A stretch of DNA of 64,000 nt from Cyanophora paradoxa (GCA_004431415.1 QPMI01000477.1:124001-188000); one strand, 5' to 3'. Counted from the stretch's first letter, positions 1 to 11,326 are shown. A program made the numbers and translations. The notes: generated by a model not told the origin, from the letters alone.

Positions 1-1220
1 AAATGCTTGTGATGTCGGCATTGGCCTGCAGCTGGACAAATACAGCTGCAAGGTGCAGTCTAGATCTCATGGTCAGCCCCCCCGTTCAAACATCGCTGCG
101 CGATTTCTCGGGGCCATGCTTCCGATTTCGAAGAAACTCAACTTTGAACAGTACGAGGTGATCATGAATCTGAGTTGCAATTGACGCTCCTCTCTCTTAT
201 CTATTAGTATTTGACTCGTAACCATCGCGATCAGACTTTCCACACCTGCTTGCAACGCTGCATGTGGAAACAGGGACCGGATGATCCTTTTTGGGACTAC
301 CGAGACGCCTTGCAGCTCGCCCGGGTGAGGACTTGCACTATCTACGTATACGCGATGCCGTGGCTGCGGTGGTCATCTAGATCTTTGAGCTTCAGAGCAG
401 ATCAACTGGAAGATCGACAGCGGCAAGTTCGGTGTAATGAGCCGCGAGGCGTTCGAGCGATCGATGTCGACTCTGACCGACGCGTACGTCGAAGTCACCG
501 GAGAGCAGCCGATCGCCGTCCCGATCCGCCTCCTCCTCATCGGGGCAGGCCTTCCCGACGACCTCGGTGTCGCCTTTCTTATCGTCATCGCCGAGGTGTG
601 CAGAAATACAAGAAATCTAATCTATAGATGCAATCGTGCGAATTCGAAGTACTGAAACAAGAAACGGCTGATTTTTCTTTTGTAAACGTATATTTCCGCA
701 GGTAGTCACCACGACAAGCGCGCCCTGGCCATCGCATTTCAGCCGCCATTCGCATGCATATGGTCTGAATCGAACCCATGGCCAGCTGCAGCATGCGCAT
801 CCCCTCGAGCTCGCACTCCGTCAGTGGACTGGTGAGCTCGCAACTCCAATCGCATAGGTTATAATTATTCGGATAACATCGATCGCGATCGAATATCTAA
901 TGAGATGTATCTTTTCAGACGTACCTCTTTCCTCTGCCACTCCCAAGGCAATTCTTCGCACCCTCAGCAGGCACCAGCTGCCCCCCAAGTCTCAGCTGCC
1001 GCAATCCCCTCTAAATCTGGCGACGAATGTGCGCATGCGGCCTAGTCCTGGCGTGGGCGGGGAAAAGAGCTCGCCGAAAAGCTCGGTCCCTCGAGGCGGG
1101 CGCATGCCAGCTGCGCATGCGGCTAGCGCTATAGCTAGCGCTGTCGCGGCACCGACGGAGCTTCAGAAGGCCGCCCTCCACCGCCGCCTCTCCATCCTCC
1201 TCGATCAGCAATGCCCGTAA
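1..1220 (+). CDS. 3' part of an unrecognised multi-exon gene
   Basis: Five exons can be joined in one frame: up to 157, 208-324, 401-595, 702-831 and 919-1220, ending in TAA. Introns start GTGATC, GTGAGG, GTGTGC and GTGAGC and end TAG or CAG, so they are closer to textbook introns and richer in A/T than those of the next genes. The middle exons read as well-composed protein (Trp/Tyr/Cys-rich stretch around 240-320, then a hydrophobic segment near 515-590). The last exon is basic and Ser/Pro-rich. The terminal TAA overlaps a perfect GTAAGT donor (from 1217), so the gene could continue through another intron. I do not recognise the family. The 5' end lies outside the window. Confidence 0.6.
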
Positions 1221-2452
1221 GTAGCTATATAGGCCTAGGCGCTAATTTATAACCAGTTAGTAAATATACACGCATTAAAAGTATAATCGATCCATCCAAC
1301 AAAGATATGCAGTGATCATGACGCAGTCATTTGATCGATGAATCAGTACTTGTGCCGCAGTGTACAGACTTAGGGTATTTATATATAAGATTTAGACCTT
1401 TTCATCCTGATGGCAACCAGTCGCGCTATTTTTTTAATTATATTTAATGTTCAGTTGTTTTTTGTCTCTGATATCGATGCATTAGACAATAATGATCGAT
1501 ATCATGATACAGTCTCCAGTTTTGCAAATGAACTTCGGAACAAGTGCTGGCTCGCTGGCTTACCGTACCCACGAATTCGAATTTTCGAATTCGAAGTGAC
1601 CTATGATCAGTGAAGACATGTGCACCGTGCGGCGGCCGCGGGCAGCTGCAGGGGCGCGCACGCGTTGGCGGGCCTATTAATATCGCCACTGTACATGTTT
1701 TGCCGGGGGTCCTACGTATATACGGTTAAGACCGTCAGACCTCCTATTGGTTTTTGATCCTAGAGCATAACAAGGGTGCCACGGTGAGATGTAGATAGGC
1801 ACTATATAGCTAATTAATTATAACAGCTCAGAGACCGTTGGAGGTGGAAATTCTAATTTAGCGGGGCGAGCGGGGACAAGAATCCGATGATCATTGAATT
1901 GGTCGAAATTGCATCCGATGCATATGCATATGATCCAAGTATATCCGGAAAATGAAGAAACTCCGGATCCCCCGCCCGGCGCCCCCGCGAGTCCAGCTCC
2001 CTCTCCCGCCTCGGCGCATAGTTACCCCAGTATTTGTTGCACATTTTGTCGGCGCCTAGCGCCAGATCCTATCAGGCCCGGGCCCTGACAGTCCCTCGTG
2101 TGCGGCTGGGGGGCCCATGTCCTACCAATAGAGTACCGTGGGGCTGAGAGGCCTCACCCCTCCTGGAAATGTCCTGAAATTATATACGACATCAGCGCCG
2201 TGTAGCTACGCCCGCCCCGGCCTGCCCTGGCCTGCCCCCGGCCCGGGCCCTGGAAGAGAGCCTCGCCTTGGCCTCGCCTAGCCGCCCCAGCGTCGCCCAC
2301 CCCTAGGCCTAGGCCTCCCCGCGATCGAGCTCCCACACTGGGGCCACGCAAGAAGCACGTGCACGTGCGCATGCACGCACACCGCGAGCTAGATCTGGAG
2401 CAACACGAGCTCGAGAACGGAGAATCCAAGGGGAAGGGCGCGCTATAAATAG
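1221..2452. other. intergenic region, no gene seen
   Basis: The stretch is A/T-rich at first (about 1240-1900), with runs of self-complementary words such as GCATATGCAT near 1920, and becomes GC-rich after 1950. The open frames are short and have no protein-like composition. It separates the 3' ends of a plus gene and a minus gene, so it should hold only 3' flanks. Confidence 0.5.
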
Positions 2453-5349
2453 CTACGGAGAGAAGATCTCGCGGATGACGACGAAGGCGCCGCGCTCGGG
2501 CGGCAGGTTCTTCCCCCCGCCCGCGTCGAAGATCGGGCTCTGCCGCCGCCTCAAGGATAAGAAGAAGAAGGGAGGGGGCGGGGGCGGGGCGGGGCGGGGC
2601 GCACGGAGAGGGACCACCAGACGTCCTGGAGCAGCGTGAGGAAGCAGAAGAGCAGCGCCAGCGTCAGCACCCCGTTCCCTGAGACGCGGGTCGGGCGCGG
2701 CGGGGCGGGCGGCCGGGGCGGGGGGGCGGGCGGGGGCGGGAAGCGGGCCGCCGCACCCTGGATCATGGCGAGGCCCTTGGCGAAGACGTGGATGCGCTTC
2801 ATCCGCCGCACCGCCAGGAACACCAGCCTGGGGGGTATGAGGGTTGGGGGGCGGGGGTAGAGTACGAGGCCGCGCGCGCTCACCACGCGGTGACTGCAAG
2901 GAGTGCCCGGAAAGAGGAGAGAGGGTGCGAGGAGGAAGTGAGCAGAGGACTATGGGCCACCGGAGGGTACGCGCGCACTGATCTTGAACGCCATGCACAT
3001 GAGCGTGACCTGGAGGCAAGAAAGGGCACGTCGTCGGACACGGGTACGGGGGTCTGGAAGGACTCAGGTCACGGGGGTACCTGCACGAGCATCCTGAAGT
3101 CGGTGTGCAGGTCGGGGTGCGCCATGCCGATGAACTGCGTACCCAGCCCGGAATCAATCAGTAAAACGATCGGGACGGGTACGGGGTCGGCGCACGTGGG
3201 GGTAGAAGACGATGTTGTCTCCGACGGTGCGAAGGAGGAAGACGTACAGGATGAAGATTCCCTGGCAGAAGGGGCTGCGCGGGGTACGGCCGGAAGAAAG
3301 TCGGCCGGCGCGGCGCTCGACGAGGGGTACGGCATCGCAGCGCACTCCATCCAGGCCCGGACGAAGTACTGGATCGTGAACTCCTGCGGGGGAGAATCGT
3401 ACGCGGGACGGGGGAGAAAAGCGCCGGGGGTACGCGTCGAACCTCGAGGTACATGAGGTACTGATGGGGGGAGAACCCAGCGGTCAGGACGAGGGGAGGG
3501 GAGGCGGGGGTACGGGCACCTCGTCGGCCTCGAGCTGCCAGCGCTCCTGGACGGCCTCCGACCCCATCGTGCTCAGCTTGCGGATCCGCTGCGGCGAAAG
3601 TGAGGGGGTACGGGCGCCAAGGCGGGGGCCGGGGCGGGCCCTGCGGTCCTGCTCCTCGACGTCGCGCTGCGTCAGGCCGAGGAGCCGCCGACGGTCCACG
3701 TCCGTCCAGATCGACTGCCCCGAAAATCAGGGGGGGGGGAGGAAAGCAGCCGGGGTTACGGCGCGCGGGCGCGCCTGGCGGCGGATGGACGCGGCGCGGC
3801 CCACGGGGGCGGTGGTCGCCCGCTGCCCCGGGGTTTAACCCCCCCGGGGCCGGGGCGGGACGGGGCGGGGCGGGGCGGGGGTACGGCGCGCCTGGATGTC
3901 GTTCCAGAGGCGGGGGCGCGGGCCTCGCCGGCGGCGGCGGCGCGGGGCCCCTCGCCGTCCGAGTGGCCCCCGGCCGGCCGCAGCGCCTCGCGGCTCCGCC
4001 TGCGGCCCCGGCCTGCCCGACCGCCTCAGCAGCTCGCGCCCGTCCGTCGGGCTCGCGGGGGCGCGCACGAGGCCGCCGGCGCCGGCTGAGGAGAAGAGGT
4101 CCCCCGCCGAGCTCCCCGCCCCCCCTCCTCCTCGTCGGCCATGTCCACCTGCCGCCCGCCCCGCCGCCGCGCCTCAGGCCGCCGCGCCGCAGAAGGGGAA
4201 TGAGGGGCAGGGGCGGGCCTTGAGGGCGGGGCACGAGGCGACGGTGCGGAGGAGCGGGGCCCGCCCCGACGTGCGCTTCCCCGCCTCCTCCCCTTCCTCC
4301 TCGCCCTCCTCCGCGTCGAGGGCGGCCGGCGCGGCCGCCGGCGCGAAGACCACCGCGCGCCGCTGCGGCCGCCGCCGCTCCTTGCCGCTCGCCGGCGCCG
4401 GGCCCCGCCCCGCCTCCGGCCCCGCCTCCGGCCCCTCGGCCGTCCCCGCCGCCGCCTCCTCAGCCTTCGCCTCGGCGCCCGCCAGCGCGGGATCCGCCCC
4501 CGCATCATCAGCCTCCTCCTTCGCGTGCGCCGCAGCCTCCGCCTCCGCCTCGGCCGGCGCGGCCCCCGCCGCCGCCTCCGCGGCCGGCTTCGCCCCCGCC
4601 GCCTCCCCGCCCCGCCCTCCTCGCCGTCCACCGTCGCAACCGCCATGCGGATGGCGGAAGGGGCGGCGGCGGGGACTGCCCGGTCCGCCGCGAGGCTCGC
4701 GGGGGCCGCGCCGCCGCGGCAGCGGTCTTCGCAGGCTCGTCCGAGCGCGGGCGGCCGCTGGCAGCAGCGGCTCGCCCCGGCCGCGCCCCGCCTCCGCCGC
4801 CTCCGCCGCCTCCGCCGCCGAGCGCGCCTCGGCCTCGGCCGCAGCCACCGCCGCGTCGGCCGCCGCTGCGCCGGCCGCCGCGTCGGCGGCGCGGCCGCTG
4901 GGGCGGGGGCGGGGTACGGCACCGTCGAGGTCGGTGCGGGAATTGGAGGAGGAGCCGGCGTCGGAGGCGTCGTCGGGACGGCCAGGCCCGGGCCCTCTCC
5001 CTGCGCCGGCGCTCGCGCCCGGCGGGGGGGGGGGGGGGGGGGGGGGGGAGGGGGGGGTACGGTGGAGCACCCTTGGAAGACGCTTAGAGGCCGGTCGTCC
5101 TTGAGGGGCCCGACGCGGCCCCCGAGGGAGAAGACGAGCCAGATCACGTAGCTGGGCCGGGGGCGGGCGAAGCTAAGGCGAAGCTAAGGAGGGCGGGGCG
5201 GGGGGCGGGGGCGGACTTCTGGGCGCGCCAGGCGGTCTTCTTGACGCGGACGGCGAGGAGGAGGTTCGAGAGGGCGATCGAGGCGAAGGCCGTGAGGAGC
5301 ACCCGCCAGCTCTCCACCCGCGTGAACAGGCTCACGTAGTAGAAGTTCT

Positions 5350-5380
<31 letters not shown>

Positions 5381-7647
5381 TCATGGGGCAGGGCGGGGAG
5401 AGGGGAGAGGAGAGGGGGTTAGGACACCTCCAGGATCGTGATGAAGAACTCGTTGATGATGTACACGTCGGCGAACATCCTGCGTACCCGGGATGCGTGA
5501 GGGGCGGGGAGGGGAGAGAGACCGGGCGGGGAGAGAGGCGGGCGAAAACAAAGGCCGGCCGCACCAGTCCTCTGGGCGTGGGGCGAGGGCGGGCGCCGGA
5601 GATGGTCAGCGCGAAAGGCGGGGCACGCAAGCGGGTGCGGGCCGCGCCGCACCGCTCTGCGGGGCGGCCAACTTGGCGAACTGGCGGGTCACCTGAGCCA
5701 GGACGCCCCCGACCACGACCTGCGTGGGCGACGCCGTAAGGGGTGCGCCGTTGATTGCGGAAGGGGGGGGGTAGGGGTGCCTGGAAGCCGAGGAGGACGG
5801 CGAGCGAGGTGGTCTGCGGGGGCGGCGCGCGCTTCACGTAGTACCTGGGGGTACGCGGTTACCGGGGAGGGCGCGGGCGGGGCGGGCGCGCGGGCCAGCG
5901 GACCAGCCGGGCTCCACCACCGCAGCCGCCGCCGCCGCCGCGGCCGCCGCTGCCGCCGGGTCCTCGCCGGTGGAGAGGCCGGCCGCCGCCGCCGCCGCCG
6001 CCGCAGCGGTGGCCGCCGCCTCCCTCGGGCGCTGCTTCGCGTCCTCGACCTGCGAGCGAGGGCCGGCTCGGATCCGCGGGGGCCCCCTGCGTCCACCGGG
6101 ACCGGGCGAGGGGGCGGCGGGGCGGGGGCGGGCCTGGTAGCGGGAGCGGAGCTGCGGGGAGCGGGCGGCCTCGAGGACGGCCCGGAGCTCGGCGACCTCG
6201 GCGGGGTCCGAGCCGGAGCCCACGAGGAACATCCGGTCTGAGGCGGGCGGGCGCCGGCGCTCGGAGGGGGCCCGCCCCGCGCCCCGGGGGGGAGAGGGGG
6301 GGGGTACCCTGGGGGACGAGGCGGGGGAAGATCTCGTGCGTGAAGAGCAGCATGGACGCCCAGAAGAGCGCGAGGGAGAAGCCCCTGCACGCCGGCCCGG
6401 GTCGGCTCGCGCGGGGGCAGCGGGGCGGGGGCGGGGGCGGGGCGGACCAGGCGCCGAGGAGGAGGACCTTCTTGAAAATGCCGTGCGGGAAGCGCGACCC
6501 CGAGGGGCTGGAGGCCCCGCGCCCGCCCCGCCCCGTCAGAGGAAGCGGCGGGGGGCCGGCCCCGGCAGCGGACCTGTTGCGGATGAAGCGGAGCCAGAAG
6601 CCGACGAGGAGGACCGTGCACGTCGCCGCGAAGATGGCCGCCACCATGAGCGAGCCGAGCCAGTCGCTGGCAGCGGGGGCGGGGGCGGGAGGCGTGAGGC
6701 CGGCGCTGCGGCGGGGACGCGGCGCAGCTGCGCGGGGCGGACGAGTCGAGGGCGTCGAGGCGCCAGGCGAGGGGCTCGTAGACGAGGAAGACGAGGACGA
6801 GGAGGGCGAGCTCGGCGACGAGCAGGGCGCGCAGGCCCGTGCGGAAGAACCACGCGAAGACCAGCACCGCCGGCACCACCTGCGCGCCGCCCGCCCAGGC
6901 TCGGCGCGCCCGGCGCGGCCGGGCCGAGCCGGCTCGCGCGCTCGCTCGCGCGCGCGCCTTCCAGGGCCAGTAGAGGAGCTCGTGGGCGAGCATGTAGAGC
7001 CAGGGGCGGCGGATGGCCGGCGAGGCGGCCAGGTCGGAGTCCAGCGGGATGATCACCCAGAGCCCGACCAGCAGCGGCCTGCCCGCCGCCCCGCCCGCTC
7101 GCCGCCGCTGCGGAGGGCGAGGCGAGGGGAGGGCGGCGGCAGCTACGGGATCATGAAGAGCAGGATGGTGGGGAGCAGGCGGAGGTTGTCGATGGCGTGC
7201 CCAAGGGTGTTCAGGTCGATCTGCGGACCCGGCGCGAGGCGCGTCAGCCGGCGACCGCGGGCCAACACGCTGTACCGATGCGCTCTGTAGAGCGCCGCTG
7301 AACGGAGCGCGCTCACCCATGCATCATAGAAGCGGAAGTGTCCGAGGAGGGACGAAACTGCGCGCGGGCGGTTGGGGAGCGGCTGGCGTTGGCGCGTGAC
7401 GTTGGAGCGCACGGGTCGAGGCTCTTTTGATCGCTGTGCTCCAGCGCTTCTTCTGTACCGCAGTGCTTGAAGACGGCCGCGTGCGGGCACCGCGCTTGTC
7501 GCGGAAGAGGCTGAACAGCTTCGACCAGAGGTTCGGGGCGGACGAGGACGAACTTGAATCGCTCCCCGTCGGGCTGGGGGCGGGGGCGGGACGCTCAGGC
7601 GGCTCTGCCGGGGCCGGTGCAGTGGCCGAGTCCCCGCGGCCGGCCAT
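2453..7647 (-). CDS. multi-pass membrane protein, family not recognised
   Basis: The gene starts with ATG at 7647 (MAGRGDSATAP) and ends in TAG at 2453-2455. Short exons are separated by mini-introns, several carrying long C runs on the sense strand. After a Ser/Pro-rich N-terminus come many hydrophobic segments in successive exons: near 7190-7150 (LRLLPTILLFMI), 7080-7040, 6870-6780 (LLVAELALLVLVFLVYEP), 6670-6590, 6370-6310, 5480-5420 (VYIINEFFITILEV), 5330-5230, 5145-5120, 3270-3230 (GIFILYVFLLRTVGDN), 2840-2770 and 2690-2620. An Ala-rich loop lies near 6010-5900 and an acidic Ala-rich region near 4900-4150. The many helices with a large charged central loop would suit a channel or transporter, but I see no diagnostic motif. 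The exons between about 5100 and 3500 are the least certain. Confidence 0.6.
5024..5048. repeat. G25 homopolymer in an intron
   Basis: A run of 25 G, with a further G-rich stretch to 5056. It is C on the sense strand of the membrane-protein gene. Confidence 0.7.
5350..5378. repeat. G29 homopolymer in an intron
   Basis: A run of 29 G just upstream (in gene order) of the exon that reads NFYYVSLFTRVESW on the minus strand. Confidence 0.7.
6880..6957 (-). other. GC-AG intron in the membrane-protein gene
   Basis: The exon ending ...LLYWPWK (AAG) is followed by GCGCGC, and the next exon (VVPAVLVF) follows a GCAG acceptor. The joined frame is open and keeps the hydrophobic helix continuous. No GT is available at this boundary that preserves the frame. 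Confidence 0.6.
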
Positions 7648-7687
7648 GGGCCTGTTCACGGCCGGAGTCGTGGCCCGACTCGTGGGT

Positions 7688-7711
7688 CGATTGGCTAAGG
7701 CTCGATTGGCT
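7688..7711. promoter_or_regulatory. two CCAAT boxes in a divergent promoter
   Basis: The 9-mer CGATTGGCT occurs at 7688-7696 and again at 7703-7711 (AGCCAATCG on the other strand), 15 bases apart. They lie between the divergent starts at 7647 (-) and 7840 (+), beside a run of 28 G. CCAAT boxes bind NF-Y in many eukaryotes; use here is inferred. Confidence 0.4.
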
Positions 7712-7712
7712 C

Positions 7713-7740
7713 GGGGGGGGGGGGGGGGGGGGGGGGGGGG
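7713..7740. repeat. G28 homopolymer
   Basis: Twenty-eight consecutive G lie in the 192-bp gap between divergent genes. The run could form a G-quadruplex. Its true length is uncertain because such runs are hard to sequence. Confidence 0.7.
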
Positions 7741-7839
7741 AAGGGGGGAGGAAGGCGCGAGGGCTTGCTCCCCCCTGCGAAATTTGAGGGTACAGCGTCA
7801 GTGAAGCAAGGCTCCTTGGCGCTCCAGCTAGTACGAAAG

Positions 7840-10800
7840 ATGCCGCCTCCGCCGTCAGCGCAGCCGGTCTCCCTGAATGACGATTTGTGGAAGCATCTGG
7901 AAGTGAAGCCAGACCCGGATGTGCTGGTTCTGGACGAGCCCGATTCTGACCCGCCGGCGGACGAGCCGGTTCGCCCCGGAGGCCGTGCTGGGGCCTGCTT
8001 GCACGTCTAACGTCGCTGCAGGTCATCGAAGAGCCCGCGCCGGCGCCGCAGCCAGAGAAGCCGGTGCAGTCGGACTCCAAGCAGCCGACCGAGGCCGCCC
8101 AGGAGTCCCAGGCGCCTGCACAGAGCGTTAGTGCACCCTCCACCGAGGTCGGCCCCCCTCCGCTTCGCCCCGGCGGCAACGCTGACCGAGGCTCCTAGGC
8201 GACGGGCGAGTCCAAGGTGGGGACTCGCTCCTTCAAGGACGACTCGGAGTCGTCCGCGGACCATGGGAACGACGACAAGGGTGCCGGCAACGCTTCTAGC
8301 GAGGTACGAGTCGCCCTCCGCCACACCGCGTGGCGCGCCGAACGCTTCGCGCACAGGGCGCCAACGGCAACCGCGACGTGGACGATCTGCTCTCGGATCT
8401 GTTCGGCATCCCTCAGGAGAGCCCTGCGGGCGATGCAAATGCCGCCGCGTCGGCGGGAGCCGCCAGCGAGCCGGCGGTCGTGCCTGCGGCCGCAGGCGAG
8501 CCGCCGGCGTCTCCGGCGGCAGATGCGAGCGCCGGGCCGGCGGGCGAGCGGTCCGCCGCACCGGTTCGCCCCGCGCAGCGCTCGCGGGTCGCCGCGGCGG
8601 TCGCTGAGGGACGGGGCCGCGCAGGTTGCGCCGGTGAGCCCCGACGTGCAGGGGCTCCTCGCCTCCATCTTCGGGTCGGGCGCCGCCCCCGGCGAGCAGG
8701 CCCCGACCCCCGCCCCGGCCGACGAGCCGACCCCGGAGGAGCCGACCCCGGAGGAGCAGACTCAGGCCCCGGCGGAGCCTCCGGTGCGCGCTGCAGGATT
8801 GCTGTTTTCTTCTGCCGCCGCTCTGATCGCTGGTTTGTTGTCGTGCTGCAGGCACCGGCCGACGCGCAGCCTCCGACCGATGGCTTCCCGCCCCCGACCG
8901 ACGGCTTCCCGCCCGCCCAGCTGCCGGAGCAGTCTCAGGGCCAGCCGCCGGCCGACGCCCCGGCTCCGTTCGACGGCCAGCCGCCGGCCGAGCCCGCGGC
9001 GCCGGCAGCTGAACAGACGCAGCAGCCATCAACCTCTGAAGAGATTGCGAACATCGCGGCTTCGCTCTTCGGGACGGGCGCCGGCGCCGGCGCCGGCTCG
9101 CAGGCGCAGCCTCCCGCCGAGTCGCAGCCGCCGGCCGACGCCCCGGCTCCGTTCGACTCCCAGCCGCCGGCCGAGCCCGCGGCGCCGGCAGCTGAGCAGT
9201 CGCAGCAGCCGCCGACTCCCAGCAAGGTGTCGGACATCATGGCTTCCCTCTTCGGGACGGGCGCCGGCGCCGGCTCGCAGGCGCAGCCCCCGCCGAGTCG
9301 CAGCCGCCGGCCGACGCCCCGGCTCCGTTCGGCTCCCAGCCGCCGGCCGAGCCCGCGGCGCCGGCAGCTGAGCAGTCGCAGCAGCCGCCGATTCCCAGCG
9401 AGGTGTCGGACATCATGGCTTCCCTCTTCGGGACGGGCGCCGGCGCCGGCTCGCAGGCGCAGCCCCCCGCCGAGTCGCAGCCGCCGGCCGACGCCCCGGC
9501 TCCGTTCGGCTCCCAGCCGCCGGCCGAGCCCGCGGCGCCGGCAGCTGAGCAGTCGCAGCAGCCGCCGACTCCCAGCGAGGTGTCGGACATCATGGCTTCC
9601 CTCTTCGGGACGGGCGCCGGCGCCGGCTCGCAGGCGCAGCCCCCCGCCGAGTCGCAGCCGCCGGCCGACGCCCCGGCTCCGTTCGACTCCCAGCCGCCGG
9701 CCGAGCCCGCGGCGCCGGCAGCTGAGCAGTCGCAGCAGCCGCCGACTCCCAGCGAGGTGTCGGACATCATGGCTTCCCTCTTCGGGACGGGCGCCGGCGC
9801 CGGCTCGCAGGCGCAGCCCCCCGCCGAGTCGCAGCCGCCGGCCGACGCCCCGGCTCCGTTCGACTCCCAGCCGCCGGCCGAGCCCGCGGCGCCGGCAGCT
9901 GAGCAGTCGCAGCAGCCGCCGACTCCCAGCAAGGTGTCGGACATCATGGCTTCCCTCTTCGGGACGGGCGCCGGCGCCGGCTCGCAGGGGCAGCCTCCCG
10001 CCGAGTCGCAGCCGCCGGCCGACGCCCCGGCTCCGTTTGGCTCCCAGCCGCCGGCCGAGCCCGCGGCGCCGGCAGCTGAGCAGTCGCAGCAGCCGACGAG
10101 CTCTGAAGAGATTGAGAACATCGCGGCTTCCCTCTTCGGGAGGGGCGCCGGCGCCGGCTCGCAGGCGCAGCCCCCCGCCGAGTCGCAGCCGCCGGCCGAC
10201 GCCCCGGCTCCGTTTGGCTCCCAGCCGCCGGCCGAGCCCGCGGCGCCGGCAGCTGAGCAGTCGCAGCAGCCGACGAGCTCTGAAGAGATTGAGAACATCG
10301 CGGCTTCCCTCTTCGGGACGGGCGCCGGCGCCGGCTCGCAGGGGCAGCCCCCCGCCGAGTCGCAGGCGGCGCCGGGCGTGGAGGAGACGGCGGCACCGGT
10401 GGAGGAGAGCAGCAGCGCGGCGGCGGCCCTCAGCGACCTCCTCGCTGACCTGGCGGCCGGCACGAGCAGCGATGCCGAGCCCGTGCGCCCGGCCCCCGCC
10501 CTCACCCCGCTTTCCTCACTCGCGCCCCGCAGGCCGCGCCGACCCAGAGCGCCGGCCATGAGGGCGGGTACGGGCAGGGCACCGGCTACGGGCAGGCCGA
10601 GGGCGAGGGCAGCGGGGAAGGCGCGGGGTCGGGCAGCGGCGGCGCCCCGGCCGGCCAGTCGTACCTCGACATGCTCATGTACGGCGCCGGCGGCCAGCCC
10701 CCCGCGGACGGCGCCGGCAACGGCAGCGGCAGCACCTCGGAGCCGGCACCGTCGTACGACTCCGGCTACGGCTACGGCAACGCCGGCGGCGACAGCGGCG

Positions 10801-11084
10801 CCGGCGCGGGCGCAGGCCAGGCCCAGGGGCAGCAGTACTACGAGGGCGGCCAGGAGTACCAGGCCGACGGCTCCGCCGAGGTCGAGGTGCGCCCTGTACC
10901 CCCGCCCCCCGCTGCGCCGGCGCTGAGGGCGGGGGCGCAGGAGTGGGCCTACGCGGAGGGGCCGGCGGCGTCGGAGGCGGAGGCGGAGGAGGGGTACGTC
11001 GAGGCGGACGCGGACGCGGAGGCGCTGGCGGAGGCGGCGGCGGCGGAGGGCGCCCTCGAGGCCGCCGACGAGGCCGCCTTCTGA
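7840..11084 (+). CDS. tandem-repeat protein with LxxLFG motifs
   Basis: Start ATG is at 7840. Exons are 7840-7968, 8022-8126, 8199-8303, 8357-8563, 8625-8783, 8852-10482 and 10533-11084 (TGA), the last probably interrupted by a 54-nt intron at 10887-10940. The N-terminus is acidic and Pro/Glu-rich. From exon 4 a short motif recurs: DDLLSDLFG, VQGLLASIFG, IANIAASLFG, then several VSDIMASLFGTG copies, each followed by a Pro/Ala/Gln/Ser-rich spacer. The unit is 177 bp (59 residues). The C-terminus is Gly/Tyr/Gln-rich, then Ala/Glu-rich. The protein is predicted to be mostly disordered, with repeated short amphipathic helices that could be docking motifs. One repeat (9239-9414) is 176 bp because a C6 run is C5 near 9290, which breaks the frame; see findings. 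Family not recognised. Confidence 0.75.
9056..10370 (+). repeat. 177-bp coding tandem repeat array
   Basis: Anchored on the codon before GCTTCCCTCTTCGGG (or its variant), units begin at 9056, 9239, 9415, 9592, 9769, 9946, 10123 and 10300. Spacings are 183, 176, 177, 177, 177, 177 and 177. The central units are nearly identical in DNA, so they expanded recently or are being homogenised; the outer ones are diverged. Confidence 0.9.
10887..10940 (+). other. probable 54-nt intron without stop codons
   Basis: The segment starts GTGCGC, has GTACCCC and CTGAG inside, and ends GCAG, like neighbouring introns. Its length is a multiple of three and it is open, so retention would simply add 18 residues. 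Confidence 0.5.
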
Positions 11085-11326
11085 GCGCCGGCCCGCCCGC
11101 CCCTTATCCCGCTGTACATTGCCCGGGCCGGGGCGCCCCGGCCGCCCTCCACAGGCGCCGGGGATCGCGTAGCATCGTAGGGTTCGACGGCTTGTTCTAA
11201 TTACGCATAAATATTTACAGATTTGTGAGCGCCGAAACGTGGCCACGCTAGAGTCAAGCGCGATCTAGAATCACGAGCTGTATAAATCTCCGTCGTCTGG
11301 CCTGCCCTGTTCGTAATCGATATCGA
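11085..11326. other. short convergent intergenic region
   Basis: It lies between the stop codons of a plus gene and a minus gene. It is A/T-richer in its second half. Nothing else is seen. Confidence 0.5.

Noticed and set aside
2443-2452. TATAAATA as a promoter
   Set aside because: It lies just past the stop codon of a minus-strand gene, with no plus-strand gene starting downstream. Better explained as chance or a 3' signal.
2600-7300. Assignment of the membrane protein to polycystin/TRP channels
   Set aside because: Topology is broadly compatible, but no pore motif or polycystin extracellular signature could be read.
3158-7320. Very long open frames on both strands (for example 4026-5147, 5689-7320, and 3896-5104 on the plus strand)
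   Set aside because: At this GC content stop codons are rare in every frame. These frames are Arg/Pro/Ala-rich, run through introns of the minus-strand gene and show no domain.
8330-10561. 743-codon continuous frame through the 177-bp repeats
   Set aside because: After the one-base loss it reads a low-complexity Arg/Ser/Pro frame, and the LxxLFG frame resumes in the next units, so an error or shift at the C run is more likely than a single long protein.
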